Program-made: the position numbers and the translations under genes | Assembly (NCBI RefSeq): GCF_003425685.1 | Contig: NZ_QJKM01000002.1 | Location: forward strand, 186,001-250,000 | Reading direction: 5' to 3' | Source of the DNA: Rhizobium terrae | Lineage (GTDB): Bacteria; Pseudomonadota; Alphaproteobacteria; Rhizobiales; Rhizobiaceae | DNA: 64,000 nt | Shown here: piece by piece, positions 9,047 through 19,942 of the stretch | Position numbering within the stretch: the first letter of the stretch is position 1 | Layout of the letters: every line of letters begins with the position of its first letter | Notes under the pieces: model-generated | Told to the model about the DNA's origin: nothing | The model's input: only the letters and a program-made list of their open reading frames with translations | Databases searched by the model: none

Positions 9047-9450
9047 TGTTACCTTCCGCGGCTCGCGCGCCTCACGCCAGAAAGCGAGCGTTCAGAATTG
9101 GTGAAGGCTGAACCATCGTCAACTTTTCCTTCAATGATATACAACCTTAAGGTCGCGCTCGCTAGCAGCCGGAGCTGGTACCACTGCCGAGATTTTGGCG
9201 TCGGGCCGTGCCGTGAGACACTCCCTCACCCAACTTGCACGGGCTCGGAGCCAGTCGTCCCGTCTTGTTCAGTTTAAGCCTTGGCAAAAGCGATGTGCAA
9301 ACAGCGCAAGTCCGCAAGCAGCTTCACGAACATCGTATCCCGCACGTCAGGCGGATCCGTTATTCTTCCGAACTGGGGAACGTTCGAGAAGCTCGTCCCT
9401 CCCTGAGGGTTATCAGTCGCCTAAGGCGCCACGAGGGCTGTATCACGGCC
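9047..9450. other. 404-bp stretch with no recognisable gene
   Basis: It lies between the fused nucleotidyltransferase-HEPN gene and the Dabb gene. Short open frames are present on both strands, but none has a credible start, Shine-Dalgarno site or familiar protein sequence. The part nearest 9047 probably carries the promoter of the nucleotidyltransferase gene. The remainder could be debris from past insertion or deletion. I see no tRNA or clear inverted repeat. Confidence 0.5.
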
Positions 9451-9759
9451 TCAGATTGCCAGATCGAAGACCATCAGGCCCGACAATCCGCCATCGGTGG
9501 AAGCGACGATACGCTCACCAACGGCCATATGCTCGGGATGGACGAGATAGGCATCACGCGCCTCGGGGCTTTCGAAGGTCACCACAAAACCATCGAGAAA
9601 GCCGCCGTTCAGCCCTTCCGGCGAGACGTTCGGACCGTATTTGACGTCGATGATGCCGGGCGTCACCTCCTTCAGGGCCGCGACGGCGTCATAAAGCGCC
9701 TGCTTGTCCGCCGGTTGAAGCGCCGCCTTAAAGCGCGCGAATACGCAATGCAGGATCAT
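9451..9759 (-). CDS. Dabb family stress-responsive A/B-barrel protein
   Basis: A 102-residue protein with the dimeric alpha/beta-barrel pattern: MILHCVFARFKA at the start, VKYGPNVSPEGLNGGFLDGF in the middle, then FESPEARDAYLVHPEH. The ATG at 9759 is preceded by GGGAGG at about 9 bp. Dabb proteins include plant stress proteins and small ligand-binding or cyclase-like enzymes; most bacterial members have no known substrate. It is 62 bp from the EEP gene stop on the same strand, so it may belong to the end of that transcription unit. Confidence 0.85.
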   Translation of the reverse strand: MILHCVFARFKAALQPADKQALYDAVAALKEVTPGIIDVKYGPNVSPEGLNGGFLDGFVVTFESPEARDAYLVHPEHMAVGERIVASTDGGLSGLMVFDLAI

Positions 9760-9821
9760 GAACCGGCCTCCCGTTGTGTTTTGCGGCAGAATAGAGGGAA
9801 AGGATTTCAGCGCAATAACGC

Positions 9822-10631
9822 TTAGGCGATTTCCAGCAGCAATGCCCGATGGTCCGACACTTCCGGCTCGGCAACGACATCGAACCTTGCAACCTTTACC
9901 TCGGGCGTCACCAGGAGATAGTCAGCATAACGTCCCTCCTTGGGATACCAGGAGGTGCGGGTATCGGTGAAGCCCCGCGTGGTGACGAGATCCGTGAGAC
10001 CGAGCTCGCCGAGGACCGCGAAAGTCTCGCTGCCCGGCAGGAGGTTGAAGTCGCCGCAGACGACCAGAGGCTCGCCCTTGCGCCAAACCTTTTCGACAAG
10101 CGCCACGAGAGTGTGCACCTGCGCAAGCCTGGCCGGTGTATCGCCCTTGCCGGCGAGGTCGCGAAGGCCGTGCATCTGCACGATCGTCACCGCCGAGACG
10201 GTCTCGTGCCGGAAAACGCGGACACCATGGGCATTGCGGGGGCGCGGATGTTCACCGAAACCTACGACAGGAAAGTCCCCGTGGATGAAGCCTTGCGCCT
10301 GACCGATGACCGGCATGCCCTGGCGCACGAAGGTCGCGATCCCCCATTCGGACATCACTTCGCGGTCGCCGTCATAGAGCGGGCCACAGGCGGCGGGGGC
10401 GAAAAAGGCACTATGTCCGGGGAGGACCGATGCCACGTCATTAAGCAGGCTGGAGCGTTGCGGCAGCTCGAAGGCACCTTCCCGAAAGGTCAACCAGTCG
10501 CCGTCGTAACCCGCTACGTGGGTGACCTCCTGAAGGCACAACACATCCGGATCGGCCTGTCTCAGATAATCCATCAGCGGCGCATGGACGCGCCCGCCCC
10601 AGGCATTGAGGGAAATGAGGCGAAGAGACAT
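9822..10631 (-). CDS. Endonuclease/exonuclease/phosphatase (EEP) family protein
   Basis: A 269-residue protein with EEP superfamily landmarks: ISLNAWGG at the N-terminus, the metal-binding Glu in VLCLQEVTH (around residue 35), VVCGDFNLLPGSE (around residues 192-204) and the catalytic SDHRALLLEI near the C-terminus. Members cleave phosphodiester or phosphomonoester bonds in DNA, RNA, phosphoinositides or sphingomyelin. No signal peptide is present, so it acts in the cytoplasm; the substrate cannot be predicted. It starts 3 bp after the methyltransferase stop, indicating an operon. Confidence 0.87.
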   Translation of the reverse strand: MSLRLISLNAWGGRVHAPLMDYLRQADPDVLCLQEVTHVAGYDGDWLTFREGAFELPQRSSLLNDVASVLPGHSAFFAPAACGPLYDGDREVMSEWGIATFVRQGMPVIGQAQGFIHGDFPVVGFGEHPRPRNAHGVRVFRHETVSAVTIVQMHGLRDLAGKGDTPARLAQVHTLVALVEKVWRKGEPLVVCGDFNLLPGSETFAVLGELGLTDLVTTRGFTDTRTSWYPKEGRYADYLLVTPEVKVARFDVVAEPEVSDHRALLLEIA

Positions 10632-10634
10632 CGT

Positions 10635-11363
10635 TCAGCGCTCCGCGGAAATCATGAGAATCATCGGCCGGTCCATTTCTTCGGCAAGGGCGGGGTTGGC
10701 GACGATCTGCGCCTGCGAAGGAGCCCATTCGACAAGCCGGCGCGTGGTAAAGCTGGCATCGGTCAGCGCGTTCAACGTGGTGGCGATGGTCCGGTGATAC
10801 TTGAGGACCCCTTTCGCAAGCCAGTCGGTACTGCGTTTGCCTTCGACGGAATAATGGTCCACCGGCCAAAACCGTTGGCCGGTTTCGTCGGTCCGCCAGC
10901 CGGCGCGGAAGGAGGCCATGTAGATCGGATGTTCGATGGTGAAGACGAATTTGCCGCCCGGCACCAGCGCTGCGTGGACCTGCCTCAATAACCGGCCGAA
11001 ATCTTCCAGGTAATGGAAGGCGAGCGAACTATAAGCGAGGTCGAAATCGGCTTTTGGCAATTCGACCTGTTCGAGATCGGCGATGCCATAGGTGATGACC
11101 GGGTGAGCGTTCTGCGCATTGGCGCGCGCGATCATGTTCTCCGAAAGATCGAGGCCAAGCACCGACGCCGCCCCCTCACCGGCGGCAAAGCGCGAAAACC
11201 AGCCGAAGCCGCAGCCGAGATCGACGATGCGAAGCCCCTTCAGATCGGGCAGCAGGGAGCGGATCTGCGGCCATTCGGCAGCCCCAGCCAAACCATGCAG
11301 AGAGCGGCCGAGCTGGCTGTAACCCTCGAAAAAGTCCGGCGTGTCGTAGATGTTCTGGGCCAT
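10635..11363 (-). CDS. Class I SAM-dependent methyltransferase
   Basis: A 242-residue enzyme. SAM-binding motif I is LRIVDLGCGFGWFSRFA (around residues 44-60), followed by VLGLDLSENMIARA and the post-motif LAYSSLAFHYLEDF, then LVPGGKFVFTIEHPIY. These place it in the UbiE/COQ5-like methyltransferase group, but the acceptor is unknown. The open frame extends upstream to 11846 through rnhA in another phase; I use the ATG at 11363 because GAGAGGG precedes it and homology begins there. 29 bp after rnhA, same operon. Confidence 0.87.
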   Translation of the reverse strand: MAQNIYDTPDFFEGYSQLGRSLHGLAGAAEWPQIRSLLPDLKGLRIVDLGCGFGWFSRFAAGEGAASVLGLDLSENMIARANAQNAHPVITYGIADLEQVELPKADFDLAYSSLAFHYLEDFGRLLRQVHAALVPGGKFVFTIEHPIYMASFRAGWRTDETGQRFWPVDHYSVEGKRSTDWLAKGVLKYHRTIATTLNALTDASFTTRRLVEWAPSQAQIVANPALAEEMDRPMILMISAER

Positions 11364-11392
11364 CAAACCCTCTCGCCTGCCCGTTCGGCAGC

Positions 11393-11833
11393 CTATCTCT
11401 TCTTGAACGGCGCCATGCCCAGGCGTGCCAGTTCGTCGGCCCGCTCGTTTTCCGGATGCCCAGCATGGCCCTTGATCCAATGTAGCGTCACCTTGTGCCG
11501 GTTGCGGGCCTCCTCCAGCTGCTGCCAGAGTTCGGCATTCTTCACCGGCTTCTTGTCGGCGGTCTTCCAGCCGTTTTTCTTCCAGCCGAAGATCCACTTG
11601 GAGATGCCGTCCTTCACATAGGCGCTGTCGGTGTAAAGCTCGACCTCGCAGGGCGTCTTCAGCGCGTTGAGCGCCTGGATCGCCGCCATCAGTTCCATGC
11701 GATTGTTGGTCGTCTCGGCCTCGCCGCCGAACATTTCCTTCTCGGTCTCGCCATAACGCAGGATGGCACCCCAACCGCCAGGGCCCGGATTGCCGGAGCA
11801 GGCGCCGTCGGTAAAGATCTCGACCTGTTTCAT
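11393..11833 (-). CDS. rnhA: Ribonuclease HI
   Basis: A 146-residue enzyme of normal RNase HI length. All catalytic acids are present: Asp in [17 protein letters not shown], Glu in [10 protein letters not shown], Asp in LYTDSAYV, and the final His/Asp region in [15 protein letters not shown]. The basic handle [18 protein letters not shown] is also there. It removes the RNA strand of RNA-DNA hybrids, for example at R-loops and Okazaki primers. The start overlaps the thrB stop by 4 bp (ATGA), giving translational coupling. Confidence 0.97.
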   Translation of the reverse strand: MKQVEIFTDGACSGNPGPGGWGAILRYGETEKEMFGGEAETTNNRMELMAAIQALNALKTPCEVELYTDSAYVKDGISKWIFGWKKNGWKTADKKPVKNAELWQQLEEARNRHKVTLHWIKGHAGHPENERADELARLGMAPFKKR

Positions 11834-12795
11834 GCCGCCAATCCATATTCCGCAGCCGAGGAAACCTGCCGGTGGAAACGCAACTTCCTCAGATATTCGA
11901 GCGGGTCCTTCTTCACCACCAGCGCGCCCGGCGGCGTCGTCAGCCAGTCATAGAGCCTTGTCAGGAAGAAGCGCAGCGCCGAGCCGCGCGACAGAACCGG
12001 CAGGGCGGCAATCTCGTCGTCCGAAAGCGGCCGAACGCTGCGATAACCTTCCAGCATCGCCATACCCTTGGTGAGGTTGTAGGCACCATCCTTCTCGAAG
12101 CACCAGGCATTCAGGCAGATCGACACGTCATAGGCGAGCAGGTCGTTGCAGGCGAAATAGAAATCGATCAGCCCCGAGAGCGCATCACCGAGGAAAAAGA
12201 CATTGTCCTGGAAGAGATCCGCATGGATGACGCCGGCTGGCAGGTCCTTCGGCCAGTTGGTGCCCAGGAACTCCAGTTCCGAGGAAATCTCGTCCTGCAG
12301 CCCTTTTTCGACCTCGTCGGCGCGGTCGGCGGCTTTCGCCCAAAGGGTCTTCCAGCCCTCGAGCGACAGGGCGTTCGGGCGATTGAGCCCAAAACCTTCG
12401 CCGGCGAGGTGCATCCCGGCGAGCGCCCGGCCGACTTCGCGGCAATGTTTCGCTTCGGGCTTGCGTAGCCACATGCCTTCCAGAAAGGAGATCAACGCCG
12501 CCGGCCGGCCGGAAAGCTCGCCGAGCAGCTCGCCGTCGCGGCGCGGCAGAGGCAGCGGGCAGGACAGGCCTCGCGCCGAAAGATGCTGCATCAAACCGAG
12601 AAAGAACGGCAGGTCGGCCTTCTCGACGCGCTTTTCGTAAAGCGTCAGGATCAGCGGATCGCGCGTCGTATGCAGCAGGAAATTGGAGTTCTCGACGCCC
12701 TCGGCAATGCCTTTATAGGAGGTCAGCTCGCCGACATCGTATTCGGTCAGGAAACGTTTGAGGTCGTCTTCGGTGATATCGGTGTAAACGGCCAA
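11830..12795 (-). CDS. thrB: Homoserine kinase, ThrB of the aminoglycoside-phosphotransferase-fold type
   Basis: A 321-residue protein starting with TTG (reads [12 protein letters not shown]). It is the kinase-like ThrB found in many alphaproteobacteria rather than the GHMP type: [20 protein letters not shown] near the N-terminus, [13 protein letters not shown] (catalytic Asp, around residues 188-200), and the metal-binding Asp in [16 protein letters not shown]. It phosphorylates L-homoserine in threonine synthesis. It precedes rnhA with a 4-bp overlap and lies 273 bp after ispH. No strong Shine-Dalgarno site precedes the TTG. Confidence 0.93.
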   Translation of the reverse strand: MAVYTDITEDDLKRFLTEYDVGELTSYKGIAEGVENSNFLLHTTRDPLILTLYEKRVEKADLPFFLGLMQHLSARGLSCPLPLPRRDGELLGELSGRPAALISFLEGMWLRKPEAKHCREVGRALAGMHLAGEGFGLNRPNALSLEGWKTLWAKAADRADEVEKGLQDEISSELEFLGTNWPKDLPAGVIHADLFQDNVFFLGDALSGLIDFYFACNDLLAYDVSICLNAWCFEKDGAYNLTKGMAMLEGYRSVRPLSDDEIAALPVLSRGSALRFFLTRLYDWLTTPPGALVVKKDPLEYLRKLRFHRQVSSAAEYGLAA

Positions 12796-13068
12796 GATGG
12801 TCTCACAGTCCGGAGGAAGGCAGAATCATCTGCCGGAAACTGTATTCCCCTTTGCCCCACCGGGCCGCGATCCCACAAGAGGGCAGATCACGGAAGGGCA
12901 ACGTCTTGCGGCCTGGAGGGGTCGATATAGGCGGGAAACCGGAGCGTCTTGCTGGTCTCCCTTCCTGTTGGGAAGATGCCCGGCAAGTCAGAAGAAGGTG
13001 AGCGGTTCTGATCGGCTTCAGGTTGCGGCCGTCCGCCAAGATGCAGGGCGCCCGTCCCTCGGAAAGGT

Positions 13069-14112
13069 TCACTGGATCGTCCCGCCGGCTGCGCCGACCG
13101 GTCCTCGCCCATTGACCCATTCCATATCCTCTTGGGTCAGCGGCACACCGCGAAGCTCGCGGTTAACGAGGAAGTTTTCGGTTTCCTCCGCAGTGATGGC
13201 GAGTTCGATCCCCGCATCGAAGTGCTCCTTGAAGGCCGCGATGATCTCATCGACGATGACTTCCGGGGCGGAGGCACCGGCGGAAAGTCCGAGCGTACGG
13301 ATTTCGCCGATCTCTTCCCAGTTCAGCTCCGAGGCGCGCTGCACCAGGAGCGAGCGCTTGGCGCCGGCCCTCAGCGCGACCTCCACCAGCCGCTTTGAAT
13401 TCGACGAGTTCGGTGCGCCGACGACAATGAAGAGATCACAGCCGGGCGCCGCTTCCTTCACCGCTTCCTGGCGATTGGTGGTGGCGTAGCAGATGCTGTC
13501 GGCGGCAGGCGCGGAGAGGTTTGGAAAGCGCTCCTGCAGCTTGGCGATCACGCCGGCGGTGTCATCGACCGAAAGCGTGGTCTGGGTGACGTAGCCGAGA
13601 TTGTCCGGGTCTTCCGGCATATAGGCTTCGGCATCGGCGATCGTGTCGATCAGCGAGACCGTTCCCAGCGGCAATTGGCCCATGGTGCCGATCACCTCCG
13701 GATGGCCGGCATGGCCGATGAGAATAACATGGCGGCCGAGCCGCTGATGGCGCATCGCTTGCTTGTGAACCTTGGAAACCAGCGGACATGTCGCATCGAG
13801 ATAGAAGAGATTGCGGGCCTGAGCATCCTCCGGAACCGATTTCGGCACGCCATGGGCGGAAAACACGACGGGCTGCCGACGATGCTCGGCGGGAATCTCG
13901 TCGAGCTCCTCGACAAAGATCGCTCCTTTTGCCTCAAGCCCTTCGACCACATATCGGTTGTGGACGATCTCGTGGCGGACATAGACTGGAGCGCCATAGG
14001 ATTTCAGCGCCAGAACGACGATCTGGATCGCCCGGTCGACGCCGGCACAAAAACCGCGCGGGCCGCAGAGACGAATGGTCAGCGGGCTTTTTTCAGAAAG
14101 GGATGATGCCAT
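13069..14112 (-). CDS. ispH: 4-hydroxy-3-methylbut-2-enyl diphosphate reductase
   Basis: A 347-residue IspH/LytB. The three cluster cysteines are visible in [15 protein letters not shown] (first), [10 protein letters not shown] (second) and [13 protein letters not shown] (third). The conserved HEIVHN and FSAHGVP blocks are also present. It makes IPP and DMAPP in the last step of the MEP isoprenoid pathway, using a 4Fe-4S cluster. I use the ATG at 14112; an in-frame TTG lies directly before it. The DUF1304 stop is 3 bp upstream, so it is probably read from the same transcript. Confidence 0.96.
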   Translation of the reverse strand: MASSLSEKSPLTIRLCGPRGFCAGVDRAIQIVVLALKSYGAPVYVRHEIVHNRYVVEGLEAKGAIFVEELDEIPAEHRRQPVVFSAHGVPKSVPEDAQARNLFYLDATCPLVSKVHKQAMRHQRLGRHVILIGHAGHPEVIGTMGQLPLGTVSLIDTIADAEAYMPEDPDNLGYVTQTTLSVDDTAGVIAKLQERFPNLSAPAADSICYATTNRQEAVKEAAPGCDLFIVVGAPNSSNSKRLVEVALRAGAKRSLLVQRASELNWEEIGEIRTLGLSAGASAPEVIVDEIIAAFKEHFDAGIELAITAEETENFLVNRELRGVPLTQEDMEWVNGRGPVGAAGGTIQ

Positions 14113-14115
14113 CAA

Positions 14116-14481
14116 TCAGAACGCCAGCAATATCAGCACGAGAGCGAGAATGGCCGGGCCGCCCTGAATGAGCAGGATGCGCGGCTTGACCGACCACGCG
14201 CCATATATAGCGGCAATGATGACGCACACAAGGAAGAAGAGCTTCAGTTGGAAGGCAAAGACGGCATCCGGCTGGAGAAGCGACCAGAAAAGCCCGGCCG
14301 CAAGAAAGCCGTTATAGAGGCCCTGATTGGCGGCCAGAACCTTCGTCGTCTCCGCCTGTTCCGGCGACATGCGGAACACCCTGCGGCCCGTCGGCCCGGT
14401 CCACAGAAACATCTCCAGCACCAGGAAGCCGAGATGCAAGAGCGCCGTCAGTGCTACAAAGATCGTCGCCAGAATGGCCAT
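14116..14481 (-). CDS. DUF1304 family membrane protein
   Basis: A 121-residue, strongly hydrophobic protein with about four transmembrane segments (residues 5-22, 50-65, 72-90, 98-118). It carries the family block LEMFLWTGPTGRRVFRM and AANQGLYNGFLAAGL. The start at 14481 is preceded by a GTAGGACA site; the frame continues upstream without a better start. No function is known for DUF1304 proteins. It is sandwiched between SURF1 (64 bp) and ispH (3 bp) on the same strand. Confidence 0.85.
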   Translation of the reverse strand: MAILATIFVALTALLHLGFLVLEMFLWTGPTGRRVFRMSPEQAETTKVLAANQGLYNGFLAAGLFWSLLQPDAVFAFQLKLFFLVCVIIAAIYGAWSVKPRILLIQGGPAILALVLILLAF

Positions 14482-14545
14482 TGTCCTACCCCGCTTGCTT
14501 GCCGGCGGCAAACATAGCCCGGCTCCGGTGCCCACGCCATGCCGA

Positions 14546-15313
14546 TTACGCCCGGCGCCGACGAAACCACATGCCCGCCACTACCGCAATCAGGGCCGCG
14601 GCCAGTCCGTACCAGGTGATGGCATATTGCAGGTGGCTGTTCGGCAGGTCGAACTGGGTCACGCCGCCTTTCGGCCAGCCGCCGGGATTGACGACAGAGG
14701 CATCGACATCAACGAAAAAGGGCACGATTTTCGCGGCATCGAGACCGGTGGTCGAAGTCATGGCGGCCAAATCCTTCCAGTAGAAGATGTTCTTGGAAAG
14801 ATCGTTCTCCGGCACCATGAATGACGGCTTTTCGGCAAGCCGCGCACGGGCATAACCGAACACCGTCTGCTCGCCTGTCACCTGGCCGGATTGTCGCTTA
14901 ACCGCGTCCTTCATTTCGTAGGGCACGAAGCCGCGGTTGACGAACAGAATGCGGCCATCCGCCAGCGTCATCGGCGTATAGACGTAAAAGCCGGTCTGCC
15001 CCTGGAAGGTCGCGAAGAAATGCCGCTCCTTCGCGTGGTCGAAGGTGCCGGTGATCGACGCGCGCCGATACTCGATATCCCCGCCGGACTTCTCGATCGC
15101 CGCAATCTCGGAAAGCGCGACCGGTGCCGCGGCCCGGCGCTCAGCGATATCCGCCAGCAGGTCTTCTTTCCAGTGCAGCCGTTCCACCTGCCAGGTGCCG
15201 AGCGACATGAGAATAGCGAGTGCCAGGAGCACCAAGATAGCCGTCGCGACGGTTCTGGCGCGGCTGCGGGACTTTTCCGGTGAATTCTCTTGCGGCACGG
15301 CTTTGGTCGGCAT
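14546..15313 (-). CDS. SURF1 family cytochrome oxidase biogenesis protein
   Basis: A 255-residue inner-membrane protein with the SURF1 layout: one transmembrane helix near the N-terminus (about residues 22-42), a long periplasmic domain and one helix near the C-terminus (about 228-248). Family motifs are LGTWQVERLHWKEDLL, GFYVYTPMTLADGRILFVNRGFVP, and the C-terminal HLQYAITWYGLA. SURF1 helps place heme a in subunit I of aa3-type oxidase. The position behind ctaE fits this role. Confidence 0.93.
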   Translation of the reverse strand: MPTKAVPQENSPEKSRSRARTVATAILVLLALAILMSLGTWQVERLHWKEDLLADIAERRAAAPVALSEIAAIEKSGGDIEYRRASITGTFDHAKERHFFATFQGQTGFYVYTPMTLADGRILFVNRGFVPYEMKDAVKRQSGQVTGEQTVFGYARARLAEKPSFMVPENDLSKNIFYWKDLAAMTSTTGLDAAKIVPFFVDVDASVVNPGGWPKGGVTQFDLPNSHLQYAITWYGLAAALIAVVAGMWFRRRRA

Positions 15314-15382
15314 GGGGATATCCAGTTCCTGAAATGCAGAAGGGCGGCTTTCGCCGCCCTCCCCTTGATCCGTATCGCCTGC

Positions 15383-16258
15383 TCAATGAGCGAGCGGCGC
15401 ACCCCAACCGCCCCAGATATAGATGGCGAAGAAGAGGAAGAGCCAGACCACGTCGACGAAGTGCCAGTACCAGGCAGCGGCTTCGAAACCGAAATGTTGC
15501 TTCGGCGTAAAGCCGCCGGCCATCGCACGCAGCAGGCAGACAGCCAGGAAGATCGTGCCGATCAGCACGTGGAAGCCGTGGAAGCCGGTCGCCATGAAGA
15601 AGGTCGCACCGTAGATCGAGTTCGAGAAAGCGAACGGAGCGTGGATATACTCATAAGCCTGGACGGCGGAGAACAGGATGCCGAGCGCAACGGTAAGCGC
15701 CAGACCGCTCACCAGGCCCTTGCGGTCGTTGTGCAACAGGGCATGGTGAGCCCAGGTCACGCAGGTGCCGGAGAGCAGCAGGATGACGGTGTTGTAGAGC
15801 GGCAGGTGCCAGGGGTCGAGAACCTCGACACCCTTCGGCGGCCATTGGCCACCCATGAACTCCACGCGGGTCGCCTGGATCGCCTCGTTGGGATAAAGGC
15901 TCGCGTCGAAGAAGGCCCAGAACCAGGCGGCGAAGAACATCACTTCCGAAGCGATGAACATGATCATGCCGTAACGCAGGTGCAGCGAGACGACGCGCGT
16001 GTGGGCCCCCGAATTGCCTTCCTTGATCGTGTCCGACCACCAGCCGATCATCGTGTAGACCACGATGGCGAGGCCGATGAAGAACAGCCACGGGGTCGCA
16101 AGATCCAGACCGAAGATATGGAACTGGCCCCCATGCAGATAACGCATGTAGCCGACTCCGCCGAAGGTCAGCACGAAAGCCCCGAATGAGGCAAGAATCG
16201 GCCACGGGCTCGGATCGATGATGTGGTAGTCGTGATTTTTCTGATGCGCGTCGGCCAT
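15383..16258 (-). CDS. ctaE: Cytochrome c oxidase subunit III
   Basis: A 291-residue polytopic protein of the usual subunit III length, with seven predicted helices. Recognisable blocks are HDYHIIDPSPWPILASFG at the N-terminus, FIASEVMFFAAWFWAFF (around residues 120-136), and ATGFHGFHVLIGTIFL followed by WYWHFVDVVWLFLF at the C-terminus. It is a core subunit of aa3-type oxidase that stabilises subunit I and may help proton uptake. Last structural oxidase gene of the cluster, 51 bp after ctaG. Confidence 0.97.
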   Translation of the reverse strand: MADAHQKNHDYHIIDPSPWPILASFGAFVLTFGGVGYMRYLHGGQFHIFGLDLATPWLFFIGLAIVVYTMIGWWSDTIKEGNSGAHTRVVSLHLRYGMIMFIASEVMFFAAWFWAFFDASLYPNEAIQATRVEFMGGQWPPKGVEVLDPWHLPLYNTVILLLSGTCVTWAHHALLHNDRKGLVSGLALTVALGILFSAVQAYEYIHAPFAFSNSIYGATFFMATGFHGFHVLIGTIFLAVCLLRAMAGGFTPKQHFGFEAAAWYWHFVDVVWLFLFFAIYIWGGWGAPLAH

Positions 16259-16309
16259 GTCAGAATCCCCGGATGAATGCCTGCTTCGCCGGAAAACCGG
16301 CGAACCCTC

Positions 16310-16945
16310 TTAAAGTTTGCCTGTGCCCGTCTTCGGGGCGCCTGCCTTCTGGCCTTCCGGCAGAGCGGCAACCGGTTTGCCCGGCTCGCTCGGATAGAAG
16401 GTGTAGGACAGGGTGATGGTCTTGATTTTCTTCGTCTCTTCGGCCCTGGCGATCTCCGGATCCACGAAGAACACCACTGGCATCTGAACCGACTGGCCGG
16501 GCTGAAGCGTCTGCTCGGTGAAGCAGAAGCACTCAACCTTGTTGAAATAGGCACCAGCCTCCATCGGCGTCACGTTGAAGACTGCGGTGCCCGTCGTCGG
16601 CTTCGACGAACGGTTGGTCGCCGTATATTCGATCTGCACGGTCTCGCCGATCTTCGGGTTGACGGCCTTGGCTGCCTTGAAATCCCAGTTGAGGCCGGGA
16701 GAGATATTGGCGTCGAAGGTCACCTGGATCGGCTTCTCCAGGATCTTGTCGGAATATTGCTCGACGCGCTGGATCGTGCCGTTATAGCCGGTCACCTGGC
16801 AAAACAGGCGATAGAGGGGCACGGAAGCATATGCCGCGCCGACCATGCCGGCGACGAAAACCACGCATCCGGCGAAGATCGCGCTGTTGCTGACCCGCTT
16901 TGCCTGACCGTTCTGAATTTGGCCGTTCTCAATCGTCTCCGTCAC
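16310..16945 (-). CDS. ctaG: Cytochrome c oxidase assembly protein CtaG (Cox11 type)
   Basis: A 211-residue protein with one N-terminal transmembrane helix (about residues 20-42) and a periplasmic copper-binding domain. The copper motif is in [13 protein letters not shown] (CFCF), preceded by [18 protein letters not shown], both hallmarks of Cox11/CtaG. It delivers copper to the CuB site of subunit I. Starts with GTG at 16945, ten bases after the stop of the small upstream gene and behind AAGGGGG. Confidence 0.96.
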   Translation of the reverse strand: MTETIENGQIQNGQAKRVSNSAIFAGCVVFVAGMVGAAYASVPLYRLFCQVTGYNGTIQRVEQYSDKILEKPIQVTFDANISPGLNWDFKAAKAVNPKIGETVQIEYTATNRSSKPTTGTAVFNVTPMEAGAYFNKVECFCFTEQTLQPGQSVQMPVVFFVDPEIARAEETKKIKTITLSYTFYPSEPGKPVAALPEGQKAGAPKTGTGKL

Positions 16946-16955
16946 CGCTACCCCC

Positions 16956-17096
16956 TTAGTGCCCGAGACCGCCGATTTTCACCAGCGTCATGATGTAGAA
17001 GAGGACCACGAGCCCGGCCAGCACGAGGCCAAGCGCGATATTCCGGTTGCGGCGCGACTTCCTCTGCGCTTCGCTGAGCTTGACGGTCTCGATCAC
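16956..17096 (-). CDS. Small CoxF-like single-span membrane protein
   Basis: A 46-residue protein between ctaB and ctaG. The N-terminus is polar and basic ([12 protein letters not shown]), followed by one transmembrane helix [19 protein letters not shown]. The start is GTG at 17096, overlapping the ctaB stop by 3 bp and preceded by GGAGGT, which strongly supports translation. Rhizobial and bradyrhizobial oxidase operons carry a similar tiny gene at the same place, often called coxF; a role in oxidase assembly is assumed only from position. Confidence 0.82.
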   Translation of the reverse strand: MIETVKLSEAQRKSRRNRNIALGLVLAGLVVLFYIMTLVKIGGLGH

Positions 17097-18049
17097 AGCG
17101 CACCTCCGAGAAGGTTCGGCAATCCCGCCAGCAGCCGGTCGGCCAGAAGCGCAGAAAAGATCGCGAAGAGATAGAAGATCGAATAGGCGAACATCTTCTT
17201 TGCCGGCACCATCTTCTCGTCGCCGTCCGGCATGCGCCAGACGGTGATGGAACAGATGACGAAGAGGATGCCAAGGACTGCCGCAAACATGCCGTAACCG
17301 ATCCCCGAAAGACCGGTGAAAGTCGGGGCGACGGCGCTCAGCGCGGTCAGCACCGCATAAACGACGATCTGGTTCTTGGTGGAGGCTTCGCCCGCCACGT
17401 TCGGCATCATCGGCACGCCGACCGAACCATAATCGCGCATCTTGAAGAGGGCGAGCGCCCAAAAATGCGCCGGCGTCCACAGGAAGATGATCAGGAAGAG
17501 AAGAATGCTGTCGAGCGACACGCCACCCGTGACGCAGGCCCAGCCGATCATCGGCGGGAAGGCGCCGGAGGCACCGCCTATGACGATGTTCTGCGGCGTC
17601 GAGCGCTTCAGCCACATCGTGTAGACGACGGCGTAGAAGAAGATGGTGAAGGCGAGCAGGCCGGCAGCGAACCAGTTGACCGCGAGGCCGAGGATCACCA
17701 CCGAGAAGACCGAAAGCGTCAGGCCGAAGGCAAGCGCCTCCTGCGGCAGAACACGACCAGCGGGGATCGGCCGCTTGGCGGTGCGGGTCATGACCGCGTC
17801 AATATCGGCGTCATACCACATGTTGAGCGCGCCGGAAGCACCGGCGCCGACCGCGATGCAGAGGATGGAGATCACGCCGAGCACCGGATTGATATGCCCG
17901 GGCGCGAGCATCAGGCCGGCAAACGCGGTGAAGACCACGAGGGACATCACCCGCGGCTTCAGGAGTTCGAAGAAATCGCGCGCATTCGCTTCCGAGAGGC
18001 GGACGCCTCCATCGGAGCCGAGAGCGTCGTGATTGTCGATAACCGTCAT
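17093..18049 (-). CDS. ctaB: Protoheme IX farnesyltransferase (heme O synthase)
   Basis: A 318-residue UbiA-family prenyltransferase. The first Asp-rich motif is in [21 protein letters not shown] (residues about 85-105), and a second substrate loop follows around [15 protein letters not shown]. There are about nine transmembrane helices. It adds farnesyl diphosphate to heme b to make heme o, the precursor of heme a. The ATG at 18049 with AGGA at 8 bp is chosen over the longer frame from 18094. In the oxidase cluster, 162 bp after ctaD. Confidence 0.95.
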   Translation of the reverse strand: MTVIDNHDALGSDGGVRLSEANARDFFELLKPRVMSLVVFTAFAGLMLAPGHINPVLGVISILCIAVGAGASGALNMWYDADIDAVMTRTAKRPIPAGRVLPQEALAFGLTLSVFSVVILGLAVNWFAAGLLAFTIFFYAVVYTMWLKRSTPQNIVIGGASGAFPPMIGWACVTGGVSLDSILLFLIIFLWTPAHFWALALFKMRDYGSVGVPMMPNVAGEASTKNQIVVYAVLTALSAVAPTFTGLSGIGYGMFAAVLGILFVICSITVWRMPDGDEKMVPAKKMFAYSIFYLFAIFSALLADRLLAGLPNLLGGAL

Positions 18050-18211
18050 TGAACCGTCCTGCAGACAGCGCGGCGCGCCAAACCCGACACGCAAAGAACG
18101 CCGTAACTTCGAGTGCGCATCGTTCGTTCCAAATCGACTTCGGTGCCGGACGCTGCACTGTATTTCAGGGCACCGCGCTCATCGCGATGCCCTCATTTGA
18201 AATCCCGCCGC

Positions 18212-19942
<1,731 letters not shown>

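Noticed and set aside
10635..11846. A 403-codon minus-strand frame that could be read as one long protein
   Set aside because: Only the part from 11363 down matches a methyltransferase and has a Shine-Dalgarno site; the upstream part is a shadow of rnhA in another phase.
12796..13068. A possible hidden gene or riboswitch between ispH and thrB
   Set aside because: Frames here are short and unconvincing, and no known riboswitch core or strong structured element was recognised; it probably holds a promoter for thrB.
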